Shown here piece by piece: positions 12,460 to 20,800 of a DNA stretch of 37,746 bases (position 1 is the first letter of the stretch; the number at the start of each line of letters is the position of its first letter). The notes under the pieces are model-generated. The model did not search any database. It worked only from the letters and a program-made list of their open reading frames with translations, and had not been told where the DNA came from. Position numbers and translations under genes: made by a program. Source of the stretch: JBBTRN01 sp038065175 (GTDB taxonomy: Bacteria; Patescibacteriota; Doudnabacteria; UBA920); contig JBBTRN010000044.1 of NCBI GenBank assembly GCA_038065175.1, positions 1-37,746 of the forward strand. The letters are read 5' to 3'.

Positions 12460-13329
12460 ATGACAATCAAACAAATCCTTAAAAAATATCATAAATTAGA
12501 AATCGAACTCCTTTTGGCGCATGTGCTCAAAAAACAAAAGGAGTTTCTTTATTTGAATAAAGATCACAGATTAACTAATAGGCAGATGTCGCAGATATCA
12601 CAGATGGTAAAAAGAAGGGAAAAGGGAGAACCTATTGCCTATATTTTGGGTTATAAGGATTTTATGGGGCATCGCTTCAAAGTAAACAAGGATGTGCTAA
12701 TCCCCCGCCCGGAGACGGAAGGGCTGGTAGAGAAAGTAATAGAACACATAACACGCAGCATGGAGCAAAAAAATCCTATTAGGATTTTGGATGTGGGAAC
12801 CGGCAGCGGTTGCATCATCATCAGCCTGGCTAAAGGGTTAAGGGCTAAGGGTATAGAATTTTACGCAAGTGATATTTCCAAAAAAGCCTTGGCAGTAGCA
12901 AAAGCCAATGCCCGCAATTTACTGCCTCCCCACCCTTCCTCCCCCTCCGGGGGTGAGGAGAAAGGAGGGGGTCTTAGAATTAAATTTATTCATTCTGACA
13001 TTCTGCAGAATGTCAGAATGAATTTTGATGTGATTGTGGCGAACTTGCCGTATGTGCCCAAAAAGTATTATGTATCAAGTATTAAGTATTTACGGTGGGA
13101 GCCGAAGATTGCACTGGTTGATCCGATAAAAGATTTTGATGTATATAGACGCTTTTTTATAGAGGTAGGCGGACATTTAAACCCCAAGGGGGTAATTTTG
13201 TTGGAAATTGATCCTTCGTCGCGAAAATCCCTAAAAGGTTATCAACAAAAATTTTTACCAAAGGCTAAAATAAAATTCCATAAAGATTTTAATAATTTGT
13301 GGAGATACGCTGAAATAAAATTAAGATAA
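12460..13329 (+). CDS. prmC: release factor glutamine methyltransferase
   Basis: 289 residues. An N-terminal helical domain, the FMGHRFKVNKDVLIPRPETE substrate loop, SAM-binding motif ILDVGTGSGCIIISLA (about residues 108-123) and the catalytic tetrapeptide as NLPY (in VIVANLPYVP) instead of the usual NPPY. It N5-methylates the GGQ glutamine of release factors. Two palindromes lie in frame. A CCTCCCC-type one encodes PPHPSSPSGGEEKGGG (about residues 156-171), a probable surface loop absent from relatives. A perfect 30-bp one (12991-13020) encodes HSDILQNVRM, overlapping the conserved SD before the NLPY strand. The enzyme is therefore probably still active, but this needs checking. Confidence 0.93.
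   Translation: MTIKQILKKYHKLEIELLLAHVLKKQKEFLYLNKDHRLTNRQMSQISQMVKRREKGEPIAYILGYKDFMGHRFKVNKDVLIPRPETEGLVEKVIEHITRSMEQKNPIRILDVGTGSGCIIISLAKGLRAKGIEFYASDISKKALAVAKANARNLLPPHPSSPSGGEEKGGGLRIKFIHSDILQNVRMNFDVIVANLPYVPKKYYVSSIKYLRWEPKIALVDPIKDFDVYRRFFIEVGGHLNPKGVILLEIDPSSRKSLKGYQQKFLPKAKIKFHKDFNNLWRYAEIKLR
12925..12971. repeat. CCTCCCC-type palindrome inside prmC, in frame
   Basis: A pyrimidine arm (CCTCCCCACCCTTCCTCC) is followed by CCCTCCGGGGG and a purine arm (GAGGAGAAAGGAGGGGG). The two arms are near-complementary, forming a long imperfect hairpin. It encodes a proline/glycine-rich loop without a stop. Confidence 0.7.
12991..13020. repeat. perfect 30-bp palindrome inside prmC, identical to the cysS 3' end copy
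   Basis: CATTCTGACATTCTG followed by its reverse complement. The same 30 bases occur at 31065-31094, where they supply the stop codon of cysS. Confidence 0.9.
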
Positions 13330-13403
13330 CAATCTTATAATCTTCCCAGTAGTATATCTCGACTCCGCTCGATGACTACGAAGCAAGCAAGATTATAAGA
13401 TTG
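13330..13403. repeat. 74-bp palindromic element after prmC
   Basis: 15-bp terminal inverted repeats CAATCTTATAATCTT (13330-13344) and AAGATTATAAGATTG (13389-13403). It begins at the base after the prmC stop codon. A second hairpin, GCCTG-ACTCGCTGT/ACAGCGAG-CCAGGC, follows at about 13421-13456. Confidence 0.7.
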
Positions 13404-13481
13404 AGTTTGGAAAAAAATCTGCCTGACTCGCTGTAATCCCCCACAGCGAGCCAGGCGAAGCCGAAACGACAGCTTATAAGC

Positions 13482-13880
13482 TCATTCGTGCAAGAGCCAC
13501 AGGCGGTTGATTTCCGCTCGTTTTGCTATCTCAATGATTTCCTTAAGATCGTAGAAGTCCGGAGCACGGACAAACAGCACTTTTTCTGTTCGTTCAAGAT
13601 AGGCCTTGAGCATGACCTGTTCGAGATCGGACAGTAAGATTTCTTTGTCGAGGAACCGAACGGTAGCAGCCTGCCGCGTCTCATCTCCCCTGATTTCGAG
13701 GAGGAAGAGTCGAAAGTCAAAATGCCCTGTTGGTATTTCCTTGACCATGGCGACCTGGAAATCGGTATGACTTTTTTTTATTACCGATAGTGGTTCCAGT
13801 GGCGGGAACAAGAACGCTCCCATTGCTATGCCTGAGATCAGGCATAAAAAAGCTATCCAGTTAGTAAAAATCGACTTCAT
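13482..13880 (-). CDS. orphan ExbD/TolR-like membrane-anchored protein
   Basis: 132 residues. One N-terminal membrane helix (about 8-26), then a periplasmic-type domain. Its last ~60 residues fit the ExbD/TolR fold: RFLDKEILLSDLEQVMLKA, VLFVRAPDFYDLKEIIEIAKRAEI, NRLWLL. This corresponds to the strand-helix-strand pattern in which ExbD has viiradk.vpy..vv.vmd..k.aG. The conserved membrane aspartate of ExbD is not present, and no ExbB or TonB gene is near. The role is therefore unknown; the family assignment is a moderate inference. An AAGGAGG SD lies about 14 nt before the ATG, and the gene stands alone between palindromes. Confidence 0.55.
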   Translation of the reverse strand: MKSIFTNWIAFLCLISGIAMGAFLFPPLEPLSVIKKSHTDFQVAMVKEIPTGHFDFRLFLLEIRGDETRQAATVRFLDKEILLSDLEQVMLKAYLERTEKVLFVRAPDFYDLKEIIEIAKRAEINRLWLLHE

Positions 13881-13945
13881 CGATTTTATTCGAAGCCTCC
13901 TTGGCTCTTGGTTTTGGCCTCTGTGGCCGTGATTAGATTATACCA

Positions 13946-13976
13946 AAAACCGCGCCGTTTATCACGGCGCGGTTTT
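13946..13976 (-). terminator. terminator between ctc/rplY and the ExbD-like gene
   Basis: AAAACCGCGCCG pairs with CGGCGCGGTTTT (12 bp), ending in TTTTTGG on the minus strand. A TATAAT (13942-13937) immediately follows and may start the ExbD-like gene. Confidence 0.75.
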
Positions 13977-13980
13977 ATCA

Positions 13981-14012
13981 CCCTCCCCTAGCCCCTCCCC
14001 TCAAGGGAGGGG
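13981..14012. repeat. CCTCCCC-type palindrome at the end of ctc/rplY
   Basis: CCCCTCCCCT-CA-AGGGAGGGG hairpin, preceded by a second CCCTCCCC. Same family as the repeats before and inside prmC. Confidence 0.6.
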
Positions 14013-14025
14013 AAGGAGAAGGGAT

Positions 14026-14742
14026 TTATTCCTTTTTCGCTTTTTCTTCTTTGACCGGTTTTTCATCAGCTTTGCCTTTTTCGGCTTCGCCTTCTTCGCC
14101 TTCAGCTTTCGGCTTTTCGCTCGCGGCGACCGCGGCTTCCACTGCGGCTTTTTCGTCAACTGGGACTGCCGCTAGTTCAGCTTCAACATCGCGCGGAGGC
14201 TGGACTTTGGCCACGGTTTCATCGGCAGGGGTGATAATTTGCACCTTGTCGGAGACCTTCAAATCCCTTACATGGATGTTTTTGGAAAAATTGATAAGCG
14301 AAGAAATATCCACCGGAATATTGTGGGGCAAATCCGCGGGCAAACATTGGACTTCCACTTCGTTTAAGTTTTTAACCAAGACTCCGCCCATAGTTTTGAC
14401 AGCAGGCGCTTCGCCAGAAAATTCCAAAGCCACTTTGGCTTTTAATTTTTCGGTCATGCTCACCTGGTAAAAATCCACATGAATGGGTTCGCTCGTTAAA
14501 TAGTGTAGCTGCACATCGTGGATTAAAACCGGATGTGTTTTGCCGTCTTCGGTAATTAAATCGACAATGGTACTCTCACCGGCTTTCTTTAAAGTTTTTT
14601 CAAAATCGCCTTTTTTAACGGTCAAATTTTCATTTTTTACATTGTGCCCGTAAAGTACGCCTGGCACTTCGCCCTGCGTGCGCAGTTTTTTTAGGTTGTT
14701 TTTAACATCCCTGGCTTTAGCCTTAAGCTGGACTTTTTCCAT
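14026..14742 (-). CDS. rplY: 50S ribosomal protein L25 / general stress protein Ctc
   Basis: 238 residues. The N-terminal L25 domain (about 1-95) binds 5S rRNA: MEKVQLKAKARD, LRTQGEVPGVLYGHN, HPVLIHDVQLHYLTSEPIHVDFYQV. The TL5/CTC C-terminal domain follows (about 96-185: GVLVKNLNEVEVQCLPADLPHNIPVDISSL), then a low-complexity acidic and lysine-rich tail (residues 186-238, rich in E, K, A). The CTC form is usual in bacteria outside the gamma-proteobacteria. An AAGGATAACT SD precedes the ATG; a terminator follows the gene. Confidence 0.95.
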   Translation of the reverse strand: MEKVQLKAKARDVKNNLKKLRTQGEVPGVLYGHNVKNENLTVKKGDFEKTLKKAGESTIVDLITEDGKTHPVLIHDVQLHYLTSEPIHVDFYQVSMTEKLKAKVALEFSGEAPAVKTMGGVLVKNLNEVEVQCLPADLPHNIPVDISSLINFSKNIHVRDLKVSDKVQIITPADETVAKVQPPRDVEAELAAVPVDEKAAVEAAVAASEKPKAEGEEGEAEKGKADEKPVKEEKAKKE

Positions 14743-14776
14743 AGTTATCCTTGGATTCTGTGCATCGGTTTTAGTC

Positions 14777-14849
14777 TGTCATCGCGAGTGCATCCGAAGC
14801 GATCTAAAATTTTATAGATTGCTTCGTCAGATGCATTTCTCGCAATGAC
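14777..14849. repeat. GTCAT(T/C)GCGAG palindrome, copy 1
   Basis: TGTCATCGCGAGTGCATC faces a right arm ending GCATTTCTCGCAATGAC. A second copy lies at 24416-24493. Such hairpins are common non-coding repeats in many environmental genomes. Confidence 0.7.
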
Positions 14850-14942
14850 GGCGTACTCGCCTACTCACACAATCTTAATTTATCTTGGTAATTATACAAA
14901 AAAACCCTGGAATTGTCCAGTGTCCTTTTTTAAAAAATAATT

Positions 14943-15311
14943 TTATTTTAATTTGCTGGAGAATAAAGACACAAAGTCTCCCTGAAATTTTCGAATTTCT
15001 TTATGCACCCCTATTACATCGTTGGGTCTGATTGGCATCTGCTTTTTAAAACGGGCGCTGTCGGCTTGGGTTAAGTCGGTTACCATGCCGACGCTAAAGA
15101 CCTCGGGCCCGCGGATTTCTACATTGAACATTACCGAGGATTTACATTTTAAACAGTCGGAATGGATTAAGATACTGGCTTCGTTAAAAACTTCGTCGTG
15201 CCACGATTCAATAATTTTGGTTGCTTCAACCCGGTATTTTATGCCGCAAATCGGACAACGCAGGACATTCCCCAGCCATTGCAACACATTTTTTATGTTT
15301 AAATTTTTCAT
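14943..15311 (-). CDS. small zinc-ribbon protein, unknown function
   Basis: 122 residues. CPICG (residues 19-23) and CLKC (about 53-56) make a split four-cysteine ribbon. Between them lies YRVEATKIIESWHDEVFNEA, where histidines could also bind metal. The rest is a beta-rich stretch (SSVMFNVEIRGPEVFSVGMV) and a basic tail. The layout fits conserved small cytoplasmic proteins of CPR genomes, but I recognise no named family. It lies between ctc and rodA on the same strand. Confidence 0.65.
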   Translation of the reverse strand: MKNLNIKNVLQWLGNVLRCPICGIKYRVEATKIIESWHDEVFNEASILIHSDCLKCKSSVMFNVEIRGPEVFSVGMVTDLTQADSARFKKQMPIRPNDVIGVHKEIRKFQGDFVSLFSSKLK

Positions 15312-15355
15312 GAGGCAGTATTTTTACTACACGCATTAATAATACCACAAAATTA

Positions 15356-16456
15356 TTAAAACCTCAATGCTTTAGACTGGAGGGATATATTTTGGGCTAT
15401 GCCCAGCGCTATCATTAGCATAATAAAAAAACTGCCGCCGGCTGATAAAAACGGCAAGGGAATGCCGGTTACAGGCAAAAGTCCGATATTCATACCAATG
15501 TTGACAAGCGTGTGGATGAGGCTTAAAAAAAATACGCCGCCGGCCGCGTATAGCCCAAAGGAGTCGCGCGATTTTTGCATTATGTTAATTAACCTGGCGT
15601 GCAAGAACAAAAATAGACCTAACACCGCTCCTGTGCCGAATAGGCCGATTTGTTCTGCGCTGGCCGCAAAAATGAAGTCGGTTTGTCTTTCCGGCAAAAA
15701 TCGGTTTTGGCTTTGGGAGCCAAGCCCCAGGCCTTTCCCCCAAAGTCCTCCGGAGCCGACAGCAACCACGGCCTGCCGGACATTGTAGCCCTGCCCTTGT
15801 GTGTCCCTTTGCGGATCCAAAAAAACGCGGATCCTATTTTTTTGGAAATCTTTAAGCAGGAAATTCCAGGACGCGATCGCGGCCAGAAAGGCAATGGCTA
15901 AAAGGCCTAAGATATATTTTTTATTGATTGGGCTTAAAAAAACCATTCCCAGCCATAAGCACAAAATTACCGCAGCTGAACCGAAATCCGGTTCCATGAG
16001 GACTAAAAACGCAGGGATGGCGGCATACATAAAGGACCGGAGAATGCTTACGGCGGAATTGATTTGTCCCCTTTGCAGGTACAAAATCCTTCCGAGTCCT
16101 AGGATAATTATGACCTTAACGAATTCCGAAGGCTGGAGCTTAAAAAATCCTACATCTATCCAGCGCGTGCCTCCGCGGATATCTTCGCCAAAAAACAGCA
16201 CATAGACCAGAGAGAGAAGCGATAAAATATATAGCAGCCGGCCGCTTTTAGCCACAGAGTGGTAATCTATAAAACTAAAAAATAAAAAAAATGCCCAGCC
16301 AATTAAAACAAATATAATTTGCCTTTTAAAGACCACCAGGGTTTCGCTGGAAAGCGAGGTGCTGTATAACAGCGCGAGTCCGGTTAAGCTAAGTAAAAAA
16401 ACCGCTAATAACAGCGGAAGGTCGAGGTATTTGAATTTACGGAAAAAAGAAAGCAT
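15356..16456 (-). CDS. rodA: RodA/FtsW-type peptidoglycan glycosyltransferase (SEDS)
   Basis: 366 residues with about ten membrane helices. SEDS-family marks: FFGEDIRGGTRWIDVGFFKLQPSE in the large loop, the extracellular DTQGQGYNVRQA...GSGGLWGKGLG region with FLPERQTDFIFA, and the C-terminal LPVTGIPLPFLSAGGS signature. SEDS proteins polymerise lipid II. RodA serves wall elongation; FtsW is the alternative, but the short N-terminus favours RodA. The -10 box TAAAAT (16468-16463) lies 6 nt before the ATG inside a terminal inverted repeat, so the palindromic element at 16457-16638 appears to supply a promoter for a leaderless mRNA. No penicillin-binding protein gene is adjacent. Confidence 0.92.
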   Translation of the reverse strand: MLSFFRKFKYLDLPLLLAVFLLSLTGLALLYSTSLSSETLVVFKRQIIFVLIGWAFFLFFSFIDYHSVAKSGRLLYILSLLSLVYVLFFGEDIRGGTRWIDVGFFKLQPSEFVKVIIILGLGRILYLQRGQINSAVSILRSFMYAAIPAFLVLMEPDFGSAAVILCLWLGMVFLSPINKKYILGLLAIAFLAAIASWNFLLKDFQKNRIRVFLDPQRDTQGQGYNVRQAVVAVGSGGLWGKGLGLGSQSQNRFLPERQTDFIFAASAEQIGLFGTGAVLGLFLFLHARLINIMQKSRDSFGLYAAGGVFFLSLIHTLVNIGMNIGLLPVTGIPLPFLSAGGSFFIMLMIALGIAQNISLQSKALRF

Positions 16457-16638
16457 GAACCTATTTTAAAAATAATTTTCAGGCGAAATTTGGAGATTTT
16501 GAGCCAGTCGGGAAAAACAAATTTTGATGTTTAACTAGAAGTTAAGCGCCTGCCTGCCGGCGAGGCAGGGAGAAATTTTTTTGGCCGAATGGCCAAAATT
16601 CACAAATTGCAGACAAAAAGGATTTTTAAAATAGGTTC
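16457..16638. mobile_element. 182-bp element with 17-bp terminal inverted repeats upstream of rodA
   Basis: GAACCTATTTTAAAAAT (16457-16473) and ATTTTTAAAATAGGTTC (16622-16638) are perfect inverted repeats. The inside holds GCCTGCCTGCCGGCGAGGCAGG and TTTGGCCGAATGGCCAAA hairpins and no ORF. Each end carries a TAAAAT box pointing outward, and the left one serves rodA. Confidence 0.7.
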
Positions 16639-16667
16639 CATGAAATAATCAAAAATTTACGCTATTT

Positions 16668-17531
16668 TTACCTTCCCAAATCCCCTGCCCCGCCGGCATT
16701 ATTTGTTTCCGGTATAGCTAAATTAGTCTTGTCTAAAAGATTAGTTTCAGCAGAGGCTTCTGCCCGAACCACATTCCTCCCGGAAATTCCCGACCAGATT
16801 TGCTTGTAATCGCGCCTTTCGTAAGGCTGCATGTCGAACTCGCTTCTTTGGCTCGCCCCGATAATTTTTCCTCCGGCACCGTATAGCAGGAATGTTAATT
16901 TTACTTCTTTAATAAAATACGGGCTATTGTTTTGCACTCCTCCCGCAAGGGCGTACCCGGGGGGGCTAAGCTGGTCAGAGCCTTTCGGCTGTGAAGTAAT
17001 GAGGTTTACTTCCGGAAGTTCGTATTTTTTTTGCCAAAAAATTTTGTTCAAAAATATTAAATTTACCGAAATTATTGGGGCTTGGGAAAGAATTTTCGGG
17101 GCAATTAAATATTTTTTGCTGTTGGGAAGGATGTAGAATCGGCCGCGTTCCGCAGGCGCTGCCTCGGAGCCGTCGACAGCTAAAAATTTTATTTCGTAAG
17201 GGACATTTTTTGCCGCCAAATCGAGGTTGCGGTTTACAATTTGCACCGCCGCTGAATATTCATTTTGCCCCAAAGAAGCAATATCTGCGCGGTCTAATAT
17301 TAATTCTTGAGCTTCGCTGAAGCTCGGACTGCCTTGGATTAGGTATTGTTGGTAGCGAGACGAATAGTAGCGGTTGGCAACGGTTTTGGAGATGAAATAC
17401 GCAGGGATCGCGGCCAGCATGCAGAGTAAGATGATCCGTTTTTGCCACCTGTCAAACCTGCTGAACATCCGGATAATTTTAAATTCGGCTTCTTCAGCTT
17501 TAAGCTCTAATTTTTCTTTTAGTAGCGACAT
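16668..17531 (-). CDS. membrane-anchored protein of unknown function
   Basis: 287 residues. A short charged cytoplasmic N-terminus (KEKLELKAEEAEFKIIRMF) leads to one membrane helix (about 32-52, IILLCMLAAIPAYFI) and a ~230-residue extracytoplasmic domain. That domain is beta-rich, with repeated hydrophobic strands (PIISVNLIFLNKIF, EVKLTFLLYGAGGKII) and ends in a low-complexity GGAGDLGR tail. YFIKEVKLTFLLYGAGGKIIGAS resembles the FxLxN-type strands of FxLYD/DUF3426 domains, but this is only suggestive. It is expressed from a TATAAT box at 17552-17547, upstream of rodA on the same strand. Confidence 0.65.
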   Translation of the reverse strand: MSLLKEKLELKAEEAEFKIIRMFSRFDRWQKRIILLCMLAAIPAYFISKTVANRYYSSRYQQYLIQGSPSFSEAQELILDRADIASLGQNEYSAAVQIVNRNLDLAAKNVPYEIKFLAVDGSEAAPAERGRFYILPNSKKYLIAPKILSQAPIISVNLIFLNKIFWQKKYELPEVNLITSQPKGSDQLSPPGYALAGGVQNNSPYFIKEVKLTFLLYGAGGKIIGASQRSEFDMQPYERRDYKQIWSGISGRNVVRAEASAETNLLDKTNLAIPETNNAGGAGDLGR

Positions 17532-17840
17532 TTTTAGATTAATAACATTATAGCAAAGGTTAGGGAATTTTGGTACAATCTAATTGACAAAAATGACAAA
17601 AATTAAAGAATTCAGAACCTACGCGCTCACTGTTATCCCGACTAAGCCCGAGTGCATCCGAGGGCGAGTGGAGGGATCCCTTAGCCTTTAATATCCCAAT
17701 ATTTAAGGGATTCCTCGGCTCGATGACTCGCTCGGAATGACAGAAGGGTGGATTTGGTTTAGTGCGTAAGTCCTGGAATTGAGAAAATTGTAATGCATTA
17801 AATTTTGTTCAATTATGTCAATTTTGTTCAATTTTGTTCA
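17532..17840. other. repeat-rich intergenic region upstream of dnaE
   Basis: Holds a TATAAT for the minus-strand gene (17552-17547), a TTGACAAAAATGACAAA tract (17583-17605), a palindrome with ATCCCTTA (17676-17683) facing TAAGGGAT (17704-17711), the second copy of the dispersed repeat (17731-17774), and ATTTTGTTCA tandem units (17795-17840) that run up to the dnaE ATG. No gene is seen. Confidence 0.7.
17731..17774. repeat. dispersed direct repeat, copy 2
   Basis: Matches 12-55 at 42 of 44 positions. It forms the right end of the palindrome-containing intergenic block. Confidence 0.75.
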
Positions 17841-20800
17841 ATGAACTTTGTCCACCTCCATTGTCATTCCCATAATTCCCTGCTTGACGGGCTGTCTAAA
17901 ATAGACCCGTTGTTGAACCGCGCCCGGGAGCTGAATATGCCCGCGCTGGCTTTAACAGACCATGGCGCCATGTATGGGACGATTGAATTTTACACAAAAG
18001 CAAAAGACATTGGCATAAAACCCATTGTCGGCCTTGAGGCATATGTCGCTCCCCGCTCCTTGAAAGAAAAGCAAGGCAAGGTTGATGCCGATTATTACCA
18101 CTTAACACTGCTTGCGCAAAATGAAGAAGGCTACCGGAATCTGATTAAGCTCACCACGGTTTCCCATTTGGAAGGTTTTTATTACAAACCCAGGATAGAC
18201 TTAGACTTGTTAAAAAAATATAACCACGGGATAATTGCGCTTTCCGGTTGCCAGCGAGGTGAAATTCCGAGGGCTTTAATGGGCAAATCCACCGAGGGGG
18301 CACACGCGGTTTTGGAAAAATATTTAAATATTTTTGGCTCCAGCCGTTTGTTTATTGAAGTCCAAAGGAACAGCAAAACAAAGAGCCTTGAAGAAGAAGG
18401 CCTTGTCCAAAGACTTGTGGAATTATCCAAAGCTAAAAATTTATCTTTAGTAGCTACGGCAGACTGCCATTATATATATCCAGAAGACTCCGAGGCCCAG
18501 GATGTGCTTATTTGTATCGGAACAGCCAGGAATGTCCAAGATACCGACCGTTTGGACATGCGTGGGTATGATCTGTCTTTGAAATCTTCCGAAAAAATGC
18601 AGGAATTATTCTATGATTTGCCCGAAGCTTTAGAAAATACTTTGCGCATAGCGGATATGTGCAACCTTACAATCGCCACTAACCAGCGCTATTTTCCCAA
18701 AGTAGAAATTCCCGAAGGTAAAACCTCGGAAGAGTATTTGCGCGAGGTAGTTAATATAAAATCATTGGGGGTTTACGGGCAGAATGGGGTAATTCCCGAA
18801 GAAATCCAAAAGCGGATTGATTATGAGCTGGACATTATTTGCAAAAAAGATTTTGCTGATTATTTTTTAATGGTGGCGGACGCGGTCGAGGGAGCGCACA
18901 ACATTGGGGCAATTACCAATACCAGAGGGAGCGCGGCTGGGAGCATTGTGGGGCGGATTTTGGGCATTACCAATGTGGATCCTTTGTATTTTGAATTGCC
19001 TTTTGAAAGGTTCTTAACCGCGCACAGGCCCACGCCCCCGGATATAGATTTGGACATTGCCGACAACCGCAGGGACGAGGCCATAGCTTACATTACAAAA
19101 AAATACGGAGCCGATAAAGTCGCGCAGATTATAACCTTCGGCACAATGAAGGCGCGCGCCGCGGTGCGCGATGTGGGCAGGGCTTTGGCAGTCCCCTATT
19201 CCAAGTGCGATAGGATAGCCAAAATGATCCCTTTAGGCAAGCAGGGCTTTGATATGACTTTAGACAAAGCCTTGGACATGAGCGCGGAATTAAAAGAAGT
19301 TTATTCACAGGATCCGGAAACGCGCCAAATTTTGGACATTGCCAAAAAAATCGAGGGCAACGCGCGCCATGCCAGTGTCCACGCGGCGGGCGTGGTGATT
19401 ACGCCTACGGCCCTTACCGACTATATGCCGCTCCAGAAAGAACCGGAAGGCGACCGCGTAATTACCCAATACGATATGTACGCCCTGGATGTAAATGCCA
19501 ATTCTAAAGCCATTGGGGTGGTAAAATTGGATTTGCTTGGCATCCGCAACCTTTCTATTTTGGAAGCCGCGGTAAATTTGGTTAAAAAGCGCCATGGCAT
19601 AAACATAGATATTTACAACCTGCCGCATCCGGACAAAAAAACTTTTGCGCTTTTGGGGAAAGGCCTTACTTTCGGCGTTTTTCAGCTTGGCTCGTCGGGC
19701 ATCACCAGGTATTTAAAAGATTTAAAGCCAAGTAATATTTTTGAGATCATGGGCATGATAGCCCTGTACCGCCCCGGACCCATGCAGTTTATTGATGATT
19801 ACATAAGAAGAAAACACGATCCTTCATTGATTAAATATTTTGATCCGGCATTTGAAAAAATTCTGCACAGGACTTACGGGATTTTAGTGTACCAGGACGA
19901 TTTGCTTACCATTGCCCATGATTTAGCCGGGTACAGTTGGGAAGAGGTCGACAAATTCAGGAAGGCTGTAGGGAAAAAAATCCCGGCGGAAATGGCCAAG
20001 CAAAAAATTAAGTTTATCCAGGGCTGCATGGAAACCTCGGGCTGGTCGCATCAAAAAGCTTCTGAAATTTGGAACTGGATTGAGCCTTTCGCGGCCTATG
20101 GCTTTAACAAGGCGCATTCTGCCTCCTACGCGGTGGTCGGCTACCAAACCGCCTACATGAAGGCCAATTACCCGGTGGAATTCATGGCCGCGGTTATGAC
20201 AGCGGAAAGCGGCGACGAAGACAAAATTTATGAAGCTGTGGAAGAGTGCAAAAATTTAGGGATTAAAATTCTGCCGCCGGATGTGAATGAGTCGGACGCG
20301 GATTTTACCGTGGTTGATGAGCATACTATCCGGTTCGGTTTGAACGCGGTCAAAAATTTAGGCAGTGATGTGATAGCGAAAATAATCGAAGCAAGGCAGC
20401 GACACGAATCTACAGATTTACACCCGAATGACGCGAATCAAGACAAAGTAGGGTCAATCAGGGTCAACAATGGTCAATTTTTTAAATCTCTCGAGGATTT
20501 CCTTTTCCGTGCGCATGTGAAGAATTTTAACAAAAAATCGTGGGAGGCTTTGGTGAAAGCCGGGGCGCTCGACGCGTTTGGGGAAAGGAACCAGCTTTTG
20601 GCCGGCACCGAGAATGTCCTGGATTTTGTGCGGGAGCATTTTAAGAGCGAAGAACAGGGGCAATCGTCCCTGTTTGGCAAGTCTTTGCAAGTGGGAAAAT
20701 TAACCTTGAAAAAAGTTGAACCTGCGGCAAAAGAAGAAAAATTGGCTTGGGAAAAGGAACTTTTAGGCATGTATGTGAGCGCGCATCCTTTAGATAACTA

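Noticed and set aside
12258..12470. Minus-strand ORFs across the prfA-prmC junction
   Set aside because: Shadows of prfA, extended by the CCTCCCC repeat.
14777..14849. The GTCATTGCGAG palindrome as a regulatory RNA
   Set aside because: Two copies in unrelated contexts and its resemblance to common interspersed repeats fit a repeat better.
17805..17840. Upstream start for dnaE adding 12 residues
   Set aside because: Those codons are tandem ATTTTGTTCA repeats; the PHP domain starts at the ATG at 17841.
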